Positions 1 to 11,498 of a stretch of DNA of 64,000 bases are shown in pieces (positions within the stretch are counted from its first letter, which is position 1; each line of letters begins with the position of its first letter). A program made the translations under genes and the position numbers. Origin of the DNA: Solanum dulcamara. Lineage: Eukaryota > Streptophyta > Magnoliopsida > Solanales > Solanaceae. The notes below the pieces were generated by a model. That model was not told the origin of the DNA, made no database searches, and saw nothing but the letters and a program-made list of their open reading frames with translations. The stretch is from NCBI RefSeq assembly GCF_947179165.1, contig NC_077246.1, positions 73,660,421 through 73,724,420 on the forward strand. Direction: 5' to 3'.

Positions 1-504
1 AAATCTATATATTGGAAAACTATATTTACGAGTCCTGAATCCTGATAAACATATACTCTCTTATATCAAAAGTATATCAATACTCCATTGCAAGTTTTAG
101 TAGTTAAACCAACATATAACCCAAAATATTGGCTGCAAAGAAACTCTTACAGCAACAATATCATATAAAATAGGGACAGAACTATAGAGCCAGTTAGGTG
201 AACATATCTGTCACCTTCAATTTCTTCTCTGGGATAGTACAGGTTAAGATGCACATATAATGCAGTAATAGTCTTAAAATTAGTCTTAAAAGCATCAAAC
301 CAGAGAGCTCTATTTTGGTTATTTAAGGATGCAGTTAGCCATGTTCGATTTTTTTGAAAAAAAAGGATGCAGGTAACTGTGGCCAACTCTTCCTTCCTCC
401 CTCCTCTCCGGCTGCTCAGGTCTCTCTTGAATAGCAACTTTTCATACATACCGTAATAGCAAAAAGTTCAAATGAAATAATATAAAAACGTAGAATTTAA
501 GTAC
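1..504 (-). other. INO80 intron 6 (partial), no exon recognised
   Basis: This lies downstream (in gene sense) of the last INO80 exon seen in the window, whose splice donor is at 503-504. I searched for the next expected INO80 segment, the charged Lys/Glu/Arg-rich helix that follows the DBINO region, and did not find it. It is therefore probably beyond the left edge. A charged-looking reading near 370-430 on the minus strand does not match INO80 and lacks a convincing acceptor. Confidence 0.6.
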
Positions 505-3500
505 CATCTCTTTGTCAACTCTCTTCCAAAACACGAGCATATCCCTAGCAAGTTTCCTTGTACGAATTGCTGCACCTCTCATCACCTTAAGTGATCTGCT
601 AACTTTCATTTTCACCTGAAACCAACCCACAACTCAAGTAAGAATGTCCAAATGACGACTAGCGGTATTAATTTGCAGAGTCATATGAAGAATAACACAC
701 AAATTTGTTCGTACAAGATCCAGTATTGAATAGAAAAATATCAACATAAAAAAAGCATCTGATGTGCTTACTTCTCTCTGACAAGTTTCTGCAATCCGCT
801 TGGCATCAGTCAATTGCCTCCTGTGGAAATTGATGAATATCTTATGATGTTTTGGGATTTCTTTCCTGACAAGGTTTATCCAATATTTTCCAATCTTCTC
901 CATTTCTTCCTTCTCAATCGCAGAAGGATCTTTCTTCAACTTTGGCTTTTTGGGTAGACTACGTTCAATAATCTGCAGCTCCAAGTGACCATTCAGACAT
1001 AAGCAACAGGACTAAATGCCCATATAACTATGAGATAAACACAAAAGAGAATGACTGACCTCATAGGTGTCTCCTTTCTCTAACACCTTCACATAATAAA
1101 CCTGTAAGACACCACCGTCTGACAATATAGAACGCCGTATACCTCCTGCAGCCCCCTCAGGGATGGAAGAAGCCTCTAATGCAGCTTCACTGACTTGCAG
1201 ACTGAATCTCTGACCGGCACTATTAGCCGGCTGGGCTCGCAATCGTGCCTGAAGAGATTCAAATTGTGGCTTGGCATCACCCATTCCTGCTTGACGTTTG
1301 GGCCCAAGTTTCTTATCAGAAGCCATCATTGCAGCCAAAGTTTCCAAATCAAGTGTACCCTTGAGGTAAATTTCATTAACTTGAATATCTGACATGGTTG
1401 GCAAGTTCAATGATGTTGCCAGCTTTTCATAGGGTGGAGGGATCTTGTATGTGATGTCCTCCCCAAGATCCAAGAAAGCAGGTTCATAAATAGATCTGCA
1501 TGACTTCCAAATGTTAGGCGACACACTTTACCTTTTAGGGGAAGGGGGGGGGGGGGTGTTAACAATCCAAAACAACTCAACATTCATTTGAAAAGATTAA
1601 GTGAAAGCAGAGAGGCAAACCTATCACCACCATATGGCCCTGGAAAATCTGACTGAATATGGTTTCCTAAGCTCTGAGTGCTATTGTTAAAAAATTCTGA
1701 TGTAGAGGCAAGTCTGATCGCTCCTCTATGATCATTTGTTGACTTCTGGTCTCTTGAACCTCCACCACCTCTCAACACAGGTACCCCATTACGAGTAGCT
1801 GCAGGGCTTGCTGAGGAATTACCAAGCCTCCTCTTGTACTTTTGAATGTGTTCTCCCAGCATTGTTCTATACTTTTCCTCAGAAATATAGGTACTACAAG
1901 CTCTGTCCCTGTCCCCATCTTCATCACTACTATATGAAGTCCGCCTCTTTCTCTTTGACTCCCTACCAGACAATATACCATTACTCTGGCTTCCGGTTGC
2001 TCCACCTACCAACCAACATAAGATGCAGCTGATTATTAACTTTTCATTGCTTCAAGCAATTCAAATTTGCATTGTAATAGGAGAAAGAGTGTGCATTCAC
2101 AAACTAAAGTATTTTCATTCTTTTGAACTAATATTAGTAGTAATAAACACTTTTTACTCAGAAAAATGTGCTCAGTCACAAATTAAGTCCTATTCGCCTT
2201 TTGGTCATACTCATCACTCAAATAACAAAAAATTCAATAAAACAAGAGAGCAGAAACAATGTCAAGAAAGAATGTGCCTACCTGGGCTACCTCTGCTCTC
2301 GTCCTGACTGCTATTCCCATGATAATCAAAATCATCATCGAGTTGGGGCAGCTGGAAGTTAATCAAAGACTATCCAAAAGAAGAAAAAAAACTGAGAATA
2401 TCAGGAGTCAAAAAAAAGTTCCACACTTCAATTAAAATTCACAATTCCACAACACCCAATTGAAATTCCAAGTAAAACCCAGCTCAAGTAAATCAAAAAT
2501 CTCTAGAAACAAGCAAAATAAATAAACTTTCTCGAAGAATACACCCAAAAAATAATGTCCTAACAGCAACATTAATTTGTCAGGATTTTAATAAAGCAAG
2601 ACACCATTTTGAGAACCGAACAGAAACTCCAAGAGAAACCCAGTTCAAAATATATCAAAAATCACTCCAAAAATGCAAAAAAATAAACTTTCTTCAACCC
2701 ATCAAATCCCTAACCCACAAAATTATCCTAACACTAACACAAACCACCAAGATTTTAGTATCACCATACACCATTTTGAGAGTTGAGCACAATCCAAAAT
2801 AAATCAAAAATACTCTAAACATGCAAAAAGTTAAAACTTTCTCAATGAATTAACCCTTAACCCATCAAATCCCTAACTGACAAAACTATCCTAACACTAA
2901 CTACCTCCAAAATGGGGGGTAAAAAAAAAAATCCTAACACTAACTATAAAGATTTTAACATCACCAGACACCCTTTAGAGAGTTGATCACAATTCACAAT
3001 AAATCAAAAATCACTCCAAACATGCAAAAAAATACCAACTTTACCCATCAAATCCCTAACCCACAAAATTATCCTAACACTAACACTAACTATATAGATT
3101 TAAGTATCACCAGACTCTCTTTTGAGAATTGAGCACAATTCATAATAAACATGCAAAAATTCAAAATTTTCTCAATGAATTAACCCATCAAATCCTTAAC
3201 CAAAAAAATTATCCTTAACACTAACACTAACCACCAAGATGTTAGTATCACAAGAAACCCTTTTGAGAGTTGAGCACAACACACAGTAAATCAAAATATC
3301 AGTCCAATCATGCAAAAAAATAATTTAACTTTCTCGAAGAATTAACCCATCAAATCCCTAACCCACAAAATTATCCTCAACACTAACACTAACCAAAAAA
3401 AAGAACACCAAAATTTTAGTATCACAAGACACCCATTTGAGAGTTGAGCACAACACACAGTAAATCAAAATATCAGTCCAATCATGCAAAAAAATAATTT

Positions 3501-4344
3501 AACTTTCTCGAAGAATTAACCCATCAAATCCCTAACCCACAAAATTGTCCTCAACACTAACACTAACCAAAAAAAAGAACACCAAGATTTTAGTATCACA
3601 AGACACCTATTTGAGAGTTGAGCACAACACACAGTAAATCAAAATATCAGTCCAATCATGCAAAAAAATAATTTAACTTTCTCGAAGAATTAACCCATCA
3701 AATCCCTAACCCACAAAATTATCCTCAACACTAACACTAACCAAAAAAAAAACACCAAGATTTTAGTATCACCAGACACCCTTTTGAGAGTTGAGCACAA
3801 TTCACAATAAATCAAAAATCACTTTAAACATGCAAAAAGTCCAAACTTTCTCGATGAATTAACCCATCAAATCCCTAATCCACAAAATTATCCTCAACAC
3901 TAAAACTAACCAAAAACCAAAAAAAACAAGATTTTAGAATCACAGACACCCTTTTGAGCACAATTCACAGTAAATCAAAAGTCACTCTAAACATGCAAAA
4001 AAAACATAAACTTTCTCAATGAATTAACCCATCAAATCCCTAACCCACAAAATTATCCTAAACACTAACACTAACCACCAAGATTTTAGTATCAACAGAC
4101 ACCCTTTTGAGAGTTAAGCACAAAACCCACAATAAAATCAAAAAAAAAACACTCCAAACATGTAAAAAAAAATTAACTTTCTCGAACCCATCAAATCCCT
4201 AACCAACAAAATTATCCCACACCCTAACACTAACTACCAAGATTTCCATATCACAACACACCCTTTTGACAAAATAGCAAAACCCACAAACAATACCTCG
4301 AGATTGAAGAGATTGGAGTACGAATACCGACTCTTTGGGTCCAT
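505..4344 (-). CDS. INO80: Chromatin-remodelling ATPase INO80, N-terminal part (continues past left edge)
   Basis: INO80 is the Snf2-family ATPase of the nuclear INO80 complex, which slides and exchanges nucleosomes in transcription, recombination and repair. Six coding exons are visible on the minus strand: 4297-4344, 2282-2369, 1621-2005, 1060-1495, 772-972 and 505-615 (1269 nt, 423 codons, all phases closing). The start reads MDPKSRYSYSNLFNLE, as in plant INO80. Exon 2 gives the conserved FDYHGNSSQDES, exon 3 the SEEKYRTMLGEHIQKYK segment, and exon 4 the YKIPPPYEKLATSLNLP and YLKGTLDLE blocks. Exons 5-6 (about residues 320-423) are the DBINO DNA-binding region, with ERSLPKK, RRQLTDAKR and IRTRKLARDMLVFWKR. 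The ATPase lobes are outside the window. Intron 1 is unusual (see repeat entry). Residue matches are from memory of plant INO80; no alignment was run. Confidence 0.95.
1544..1556. repeat. Poly-G run in INO80 intron 3
   Basis: A 13-base G run on the plus strand, preceded by GGGGAA, lies in the intron between INO80 exons 3 and 4, about 50 bases from the exon 4 acceptor. On the coding strand it is poly-C, close to the polypyrimidine tract. Such runs are length-unstable and prone to sequencing error. Confidence 0.8.
2430..4296 (-). repeat. Decayed tandem array filling INO80 intron 1
   Basis: Nearly the whole 1.9 kb first intron is a tandem repeat. The phrase ACCCTTTTGAGAGTTGAGCA recurs (with changes) near 2610, 2773, 2972, 3121, 3262, 3436, 3610, 3783, 3951, 4105 and 4260, giving spacings of about 141-199 bp. 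The central copies (3262-3783) are almost identical at a 173-174 bp period, and the outer ones are more diverged. Each unit also holds CATCAAATCCCTAACCC, which on the coding strand gives the telomere-like GGGTTAGGG. The last unit runs into the 5' splice site of exon 1. Confidence 0.9.
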
Positions 4345-4570
4345 AGATTATGTTCTTTGAGCTGTGAAAACAACAATGGGAACAAACATTTGGTGGGAGT
4401 AATGATAAAAAACCAAAAACACAAATTTGAAGAGATGAAATTTGGAGTAAATAGTAAAGAAGAAAAAGGAGAAAGGTAACCCTAAAAGAGGAGAAGAAGA
4501 GGAAGAAGAGGGATAAGGAGTGTAACGAGAAAGAAGAGGGAAGAGGAGGTGAAGACATTGGTATATGCTA
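4345..4570 (-). promoter_or_regulatory. INO80 leader/core promoter: pyrimidine patch and telo-box
   Basis: Upstream of the INO80 ATG the coding strand is a long CT-rich tract (4490-4558), like plant Y-patch initiator regions. A telo-box, AACCCTAAA on the plus strand at 4478-4486, is inside it. Telo-boxes are common near start sites of housekeeping and growth-related plant genes. No TATA box was obvious. The exact start of transcription is not visible. Confidence 0.5.
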
Positions 4571-5085
4571 ATGTGCGCTGGGAGAGTTAACTTTGGTTAA
4601 TGTGCGCTATAGTGACCACTTTTTATTTTTCTCAATATCAAAAGCTTAGGTTTCTTTCTTTCTGTGTTGATGTTTTTTTGTTGTGTGTGTATATGAATGC
4701 CAATGGTTTTGGTCATGTGTGCTATTGCAATAATTCTAATTAAAATAACTAAGTTCTCTCGAAAACAATCTATCTATTTCTAATTTTAAAGAGATAGAAG
4801 GTAAATCGCACGCTTTGTACTCTCCTATGACCCTATGGGATTTCATTGAATATGTTATAAGATTACGTATATTTTATATTACTCAGACCCCACGTGTGGG
4901 ATTACATTTGATAAGTTATCCTACATTCCTTGGACTCTACATGTGAGATTATATTGGATATGTTATTGTTGTTTTAAAATAACTTCTCTATAATAATGAC
5001 ATTATTTGTTCCGATATACATATATATATATATATATACATAAATAAGAATCCGTGCAAGGAAGGGCCCAATATATATTATTCAA
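4571..5085. other. Intergenic DNA with TTG-tail SINE/RTE remnants
   Basis: Between the INO80 promoter and the tandem array there is no coding signal. At about 4815-4975 the phrases 'cactttgtactctcctatgaccc', 'cagaccccacgtgtgggatt' and 'ttatattggatatgttattg' resemble repeated copies of the 3' end of Solanaceae SINE/RTE elements (CCCACTTGTGGGATTACACTGGGTATGTTGTTG). An AT dinucleotide run lies at about 5014-5038. Confidence 0.5.
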
Positions 5086-5089
5086 TTTG

Positions 5090-5960
5090 TTTAAATTTAT
5101 GTGGCACAAATGATATTAGGAGAGTCAATCAAATTTTATATATTTTTAAATATTTTAAGTTCTTAATTATTGTGATAAATAGTACTTTTAACGTAATTTT
5201 TAAATAATACATGTTACTCACTTTGTCAACACTTATGCGGCACATATGAAATTTTGAAAGTCAACCAAATTTCGGTATGGTCTTTTAACGTAATTTTCAA
5301 ACAATATATGTTATTTTCTCTGTTTCAACTTATGTGGCACATGTGAAATTTTGAAAGTCAACCAAATTTTTAGTATATTTTTTTTTTAAAATATTTAAGT
5401 TGTTAATTATTATGACTTATATTACTCTTAATTAACACAAATTTTTAAATAATATATGTTATTTCCCTTACCCCAGATTATGTGGCACGTGTGAAATTTT
5501 GAGATTTAACCAAATTTCTAATATATTTTTAATATTTTAAGTTATGATTTATAATATACTTAATGTAATTTTTAAATAATATATGTTACTCCCTTTGTAT
5601 CAATTTATGTGACACGTTTGAAATTTTGAGAGTTAATCACATTTTAATATGTTTTTCAAATATTCTAAATTGTTAATTATTGTGATTTATACTACTCTTA
5701 ATGTCATTTTTAGATAATACATGTCACTTCCTCAGTCCTAATTATGCGGTACGGATAAAATTTCAAGATTTAACCAATCTCAATTTATGGGGCACATGTG
5801 AAATTTTGATAGTTAATCACATTTCAATATGTTTTTCAAAATTTTTAAGTTGTTAATTATTGTGATTTATAGTACTCTTAACGTAATTTTCAAATAATAT
5901 ATATTACTCCCACGGTTTCAACTATGCACCACGGGTGAAATTTCGAGAGTAAACCATATT
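5090..5960 (+). repeat. Tandem array of ~130 bp units (TATGTGGCAC family)
   Basis: The core 'TTTATGTGGCACATGTGAAATTTTGA' with following 'AGTCAACCAAATTT' recurs near 5098, 5232, 5331, 5480, 5608, 5743, 5787 and 5925, mostly 99-149 bp apart, separated by 'AAGTTGTTAATTATTGTGATTTATAGTACTCTTAACGTAATTTT'-like spacers. The unit opens with a CTCCGTTTCAA-like start, as in Stowaway MITEs, so the array may have arisen from repeated partial MITE copies. Copies are diverged. Confidence 0.85.
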
Positions 5961-6138
5961 TTTAATATTTTAAGTTGATTTTTAGTACTATTTTTATAAA
6001 TATATAACATATAGAAAGGAAAATAAGACAAATAAATTAAAACGTATAAAATAATAGAGGAAGTTGAAGGAGAAGGGCAAGCTGATCAATTGACTGACTG
6101 ACCCTAAGATCCTCAAGATTCACACTTATATTATAGCG

Positions 6139-6139
<1 letters not shown>

Positions 6140-6175
<36 letters not shown>
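6140..6175. repeat. (AT)n microsatellite
   Basis: About 18 AT dinucleotides in a row in intergenic DNA between INO80 and the BRX1-like gene. Confidence 0.95.
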
Positions 6176-6176
<1 letters not shown>

Positions 6177-6179
6177 CAA

Positions 6180-7098
6180 AACATGGTTGTTATCGTGAAA
6201 TATCGTTATAATTTTTTTTGACTATGATTGATTCATCAAGATTCTGTGTGTGACCTATGAATTATGGATTTAAGTCGTGAAATTAATTACAAATTTTTGA
6301 TCGTTTTCTGCAAAAGAAAGTTATCGGATTAACTAAACTTTTGTATGTATCACATATAATCACTATATTATATCTTTAACTAAATTAAGAGTGTTTCGTC
6401 CTTAAAGACCATTTTTAAGTATATTTGACATATTTTTAAATGATGATCACAAGATTTTAAAAAAAAACCGTTATTTTCTTAAACTTCGTATCAAATTATA
6501 ATAGAACAAATAAATTGAATTGCTAAACTTTGGAAATTGGAAAGTGAGAGTTTTTGTATCCCATGGCTCATAGGTGTTGCTACTTTTAAGGCAAATTTTG
6601 ACATGATAAAATTCGAATCATATGAGTAAAAGACTTCATATGATTGCTATGTATCTAATAGAACCACACGCATGGATCGAAACTCGATGCATAATGAGCC
6701 TTCTTCACTTTTACCCTTCTCCACGTAAATATTAAGCTTTTGTCTGGTAGGATTCGGTTTGAAAAGCTCAGGGCAAAAAGACATTACTTTCAACCAATCC
6801 AATAAACTACATGATGTATTTTTGTGGATTAAAACCTGGAAGTTCAATCCTGGGAAGAAGTACAATGCCAGAGAATTGACAATGGCAAGGCATGTAGCTT
6901 CTTATTGCACCATAAAAAAGGGGCATCCTTACACTTCCCTACAATAATTTTGCATAGAATACATTCTGACTAGGCAGAAAATCAGGAGATAGTTTACTTC
7001 AAATGTTCGAAAAGGATCATAATTCTAGCAATACAAAACTTATGGGGCATGTGTTCATCGTCCTGGATCTCGAGTACCCCGTGTTGGCCAACAAGTTG
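6180..7098. other. Gene-free interval and 3' flank of BRX1-like gene
   Basis: No exon, RNA gene or clear mobile element was recognised. The part nearest 7098 is probably the 3' UTR of the BRX1-like gene, which is transcribed leftwards. Short open frames around 6650-6950 have no recognisable domain and lie on both strands. Confidence 0.4.
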
Positions 7099-10000
7099 TC
7101 ACTCTTTCCACATATCGACAAATTCATCCACCTCCATAGGATTAGACAACTGATGTATCTTTCTCCTGGTCTTCGCTTTGACTTTCTTTGCATATTTGCC
7201 AGCCTTCTGTTTTTTCTCTAGTGATCGGATCTGGAGCAATGTGAAAAGATAAACATTAGTAACTGGACTTAAAAGTCAGTTCTTACGCAATACAAAACAA
7301 ATCTTTGCTCATAGGAAAAGCAGCAGCCGGCAAGCAGAAAAACAAATCTCTGCTCATAGGGATGAATCTTACCTGATTGGGTGCAACGTAAAATGGGTTC
7401 TCATAAAGTGTAGGGCCTCCAAAGCTACCACCAAAGATCTTGATTGGATTCAAGAAAAAACTTGGACCAAACTACATACATAAAAACACAACTTCAATAT
7501 CAAACATGATGGTTTCTCTAGGACTATTCATAGTTTGATTACAAACCTCAACAAGTGTCATCTTTTCCAGGTCCCCACGGTCTATTTTCTGTGTTCCTTC
7601 ATTTTGAGGACATGATATCTGCTCCAGAGAGTCAACAAGTGGTTTGACAAAAGGTTACAATACTTGGTATAGATATAAAGAGAACCTTAAGATATGACAG
7701 AAGCCTTTGTTACTACAAAGGAAAAAAGAAGTAACAGAAGGCTTTGAGGTGAATGATACTTCCTATAAGACATCCTTTTCCCCTTGTAGCTAATAAATCA
7801 AATCTTATATGTCCGCAGATACTTGGCATGCAATTTTTACCCCTACCAAATAGACCACCACTAAAATTTGATTAGGAAGTTGAGGGTAGAACTATGGACT
7901 TCCTCTTCCACAAAACACAAGTGTAGTTGTAGTGTGGGTTAAATGGCAGAAAACTTACATATCCATGGATTTTAAGACTAATCATATCAGATGATCTCAT
8001 GTATCACTTCTACTTCCTACATTCATGACTGAAAGACTTCTCTTTGTTCCTTTCTACATTTGTTTTTCTGGCTATACCAGTTCTCAACCTCTAATATTGG
8101 CTGAGAAATTATATTATCCTTTTGGACCATAATGGAGGTCACTGAATTTTCCTCTGTTTTGTGTTTTGAGGAATCTTTACATAATGTATATGTTTTTTCG
8201 TGAAAGAGAGGAAAAGGGCAAGGATTTCACAATAGCTGGAACTCGAAGGATGAGGATTGAACAACCTATAGCCTACCCAAGAAATAATTTCCTACCGGAG
8301 GACAAAAGGGAAATACTTGAAGCACACTTTGCTATGGGCAAGAGATGGACCATACAAAGAACTCATTTCTTTAAGAGAGAGCAATACTCACAATGCAGAC
8401 AGTTTACTGAGGTATGAGTAGTAACGAACCTGGTAATTACGGAACCACACGTGGTCATCTACAATTGAAAACACAATTACATGATCATAGAAAGGTTTGG
8501 ATTTCCGGTGATCCTTTGGGGTTCCAAAAATCTGATGAAACGAAAGAAAAAGGATGTATTAGAATGTCATCAAATATAGTAAGTAATGATGTCACGAGAA
8601 AGCTAAAAACTTACAGAGGGATTTACATAATGGATAATAAATGCAACTCAAACAAATAACCTATTGCATTTGAACCTTCAACCTCTAAAGAAACAGATTC
8701 AACAATTTATTTTTTTACGAAAATGCTCTAACCATCACTTAATTTGAATAGCAAGAACACGTTGAAGAGTCACTGCAAGCAACCAACTTGAATAAAACAA
8801 AAGGAGTGGAAACCAAATAAGTTCTTCTATATGACTACAACAGCCAAACTTCTTCAGTAAAAACAACATCTTAAATAGACCAAACAACTTTAGTCAAGTA
8901 AAAGGAGGTTTTCTGCTTCAGCCTTCTTAGAGGATGGAATAACTTATAGTTTAGCTAAACATAATAGGCAAAAACTGAAAAAGTACTATAAATATCAACT
9001 GTCTACATTTAGTAACGAGGAATTATTACAAAGATTAATGCTCTGAACGAGGTCAAATTACCTGCATGAACATTTCTTTCAAAAGCTTCCAGTGAGGCTG
9101 TTTATCAAAATTGCTTGAGAAAGTCAAAATAGGACGTGAACCCTTCAAGTGATTTCTAGTAAGTTTTAATTCTTCCATCATGTGCACTTCAACAACAAAA
9201 GGAGAAGTAGAATAAGTTGGACCTTTCCTCATTCAAGAGAATATCACAAGTGAGGTGAAAAATGTATTTTCAGTTGCCATACAATTTCAATCGTATCCCA
9301 CTTATACATGAACATCAGAACATGATTGATAAAAAGCATCTACTTGATTACCTGCATTGACTAAAAAACTTCACAGATGGACCATTGGGGCATTTGGCCA
9401 TCCACAAGTAGAGGTCTTTTACCTTTCGGCACTGAAAATAAGAAAATAGAACATATATAAAAGCAAAAATAGGATAACCATAAAAAAACAGAAGTGATGA
9501 ACCATAGCTTCTAAAGGATAAAAACCAAAAATGTCATTCAGCAGAATTTCTATTTATTATAGCCAAAACAACTACAGACGCAACTCAATAAATCACACAT
9601 TAAGTATATTTTCTAGAACAATAAGTCCTAAAGCCTCTATTTGACAAAATGATATGCCTATGGTATTCTCTACAACCACTCAAACAGCCTCTGGTATCTG
9701 CCATGAGGTAATTTCAAGAGGCTGTCCTGCTCACACCAGAGAAAATGAACTTGCCTAATATTTCATCCTTCCCCAGGTTACTCAATCCAAAAGATAAGTC
9801 CTTCAAAATCTGGGCATCTGATCATTAAGCCAAGCTATTGTATAGCTGTGACGGTGCATTTTGGGGATGATTTCACCAGGGTGGAGAAGGCAAACAGTGG
9901 TGGGAAAATTTGGTTGCCTATGAAAGAGGTATAATCTTTTATAATGAATGTCCACGCTGGTAATGAGCTTAAGATGTACCTGGTGCACATGGATGTCCAT

Positions 10001-11405
10001 CTTTTGAATGATTCAGCACATTATTTTATGATTTTAATCTTTTTATTAGGTGCATCTAGAACTGGAGACATCGACAGGATACATATGACTAGTCCAATTG
10101 ATATTAGATAGTTGTAGGCTTCACCAAGAACAACCTACAGTTTTTTTAAATAACCAGGAGTAATCTAAACTTCACATTGTATATGCATCTTTGGAGTACA
10201 AGTGGTTTAACAAAATGCATTGTTTGAATTATTTTTAACAAAGAGGGTAAAAGAGAGTACAAAAATTACCAATCAAATAAAACAAAGAGAGAAAGGTCAG
10301 AAAGTGAAATCTAAAACCTCATATGAACTACAGTCAAAATGTAAAAAAAGTAACCGCAAGTGATTCAATCAGGAGTAAGAATAATGAGCATTAATATTAT
10401 GTCATTAGCTTTGTGTAGTACAAATATCTTGTTTGGTGCACTTTTTCAACCTATGTATAAATGCATAGGCTCTATTTGGCATAATGCTATTTATAACTAA
10501 CACATAGTAAATCATGGTATTAGCAATGCAAGGTTTTTTAATGCATGCTTTAGCATGATTAAAAACATAATTGTCCCTCAAAAGTCTTTTCCACAGTATT
10601 TTTGCAGAGTATTTTTGAAAATAAATACTTTTTTAGAAATTATTTTAGGCATGTTATTTTATAATACACCAAACCACAACCAAACCGCGCATAAGAAATA
10701 ATCTCATCATATCTTATATCACTATTATCAATGATGACATTACTTATACACCCTAATAATTAAAATTCTTATACACCCTAACAAACAACCACTTATAATG
10801 TATGCTAAAAAACATCAAGTTCAATTAACACCAAAATAAAATTTTCACACGCAAACTGAAAAATAAAAAACAACAAGATACTTCAAAGAACAAGCAAGAC
10901 GAACAACTCTTCAACTCAACTAGCTCATTCAATGTTGCACCTTTAGCATCTTTAGACTCCACCTTGTTATCTTTCTTACAGTGAGGCAAAAGAGACACCA
11001 AATTCAACATTAAATGCCGATACCTAAAATAAACCGAAATCAACAAAAACCCAACAAACAAAAATCAATCTTTTTATCATTTACAACGACCCTTTTGACT
11101 AACAAGCAAGAAAAAAACAATCTTTTTGATACCTAAAGTACACCAAAATCAACAAAAAATCAATCTTTTTGATCATTTACATAAACCCTTTTGACTAAAT
11201 AGCAAGAAAAAACGAACCTGTAGCTAATACGACGAGAACAAGTAACCAAAACTTTCTCTTTATTTCTAAAAGTAACTACTGAACTCTCTTTTTTTTCTTC
11301 AGTAGAACCATCTTTAAAACCTAAAAGAGTTCTCTTAGGCCTTTCTATTGCAGTTTCTTCTTTAGCCGTAGCCTCTGTTTCTGCATGCTTCCGCTTTTTT
11401 CCCAT
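7099..11405 (-). CDS. BRX1-like ribosome biogenesis protein (Brix domain), frameshifted in exon 3
   Basis: BRX1 works in the nucleolus in 60S ribosomal subunit assembly through its Brix (sigma70-like) domain. Eight exons: 11218-11405, 10882-11023, 9352-9431, 9062-9186, 8430-8531, 7547-7618, 7373-7471 and 7099-7230. Clear family blocks: MGKKRKHAETEA at the start, KVLVTCSRRISYRYRHLMLN, CKKDNKVESKDAKGATLNEL, LKGSRPILTFSSNFDKQPHW, FGTPKDHRKSKPF, SIVDDHVWFRNYQ, NPIKIFGGSFGGPTLYENPF and KYAKKVKAKTRRK, ending DEFVDMWKE. Exon 3 is 80 nt where the family needs 79: six T (plus strand A at 9363-9368) stand where five are expected. This gives a stop about ten codons into exon 4. The normally strict VGPRFCLNP block reads FGPSFFLNP. 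Without the extra base the product would be 312 aa, the usual length. The start at 11405 fits the family and lies below the promoter motifs; an in-frame ATG at 11495 is less likely. It is either a decaying duplicate or carries a sequence error. Confidence 0.88.
9432..10881 (-). other. BRX1-like intron 2, no coding content
   Basis: This 1450 bp intron contains a stretch at about 10460-10800 with phrases such as 'taggctctatttggcataat' and 'ataccctaacaaacaacc' that looks like an old MITE of the 'TTTGG' type, but I could not define inverted ends. The short open frame at 9803-10000 has no recognisable homology. Confidence 0.35.
11024..11217 (-). repeat. Tandem duplication filling BRX1-like intron 1
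   Basis: Intron 1 (194 bp) holds two copies of a ~97 bp unit: ACCCTTTTGACTAACAAGCA near 11089 and ACCCTTTTGACTAAATAGCA at 11185-11204, each joined to 'aaaatcaatctttttgatcatttaca'. The outer copy ends at the 5' splice site. The same 20-mer with one change sits at the same place in INO80 intron 1. Confidence 0.8.
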
Positions 11406-11498
11406 GGAAAATCTTGAAGAATTTGCTTCAGAAGGAATGGCGGCAGGGGTTTTAGGGAGAACTAGGATTGTATTTGTGTTTGTAAAGGATTTCAAATT

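Noticed and set aside
147..449. Minus-strand open frame with a charged stretch just where the next INO80 exon might be
   Set aside because: The charged residues do not match the known INO80 helix after DBINO, there is no good acceptor, and the rest of the frame is unlike any INO80 part.
8166..8659. Two plus-strand open frames of 81-83 codons inside the BRX1-like gene
   Set aside because: They lie across an intron and antisense to exon 5 (8430-8531) and show no recognisable domain.
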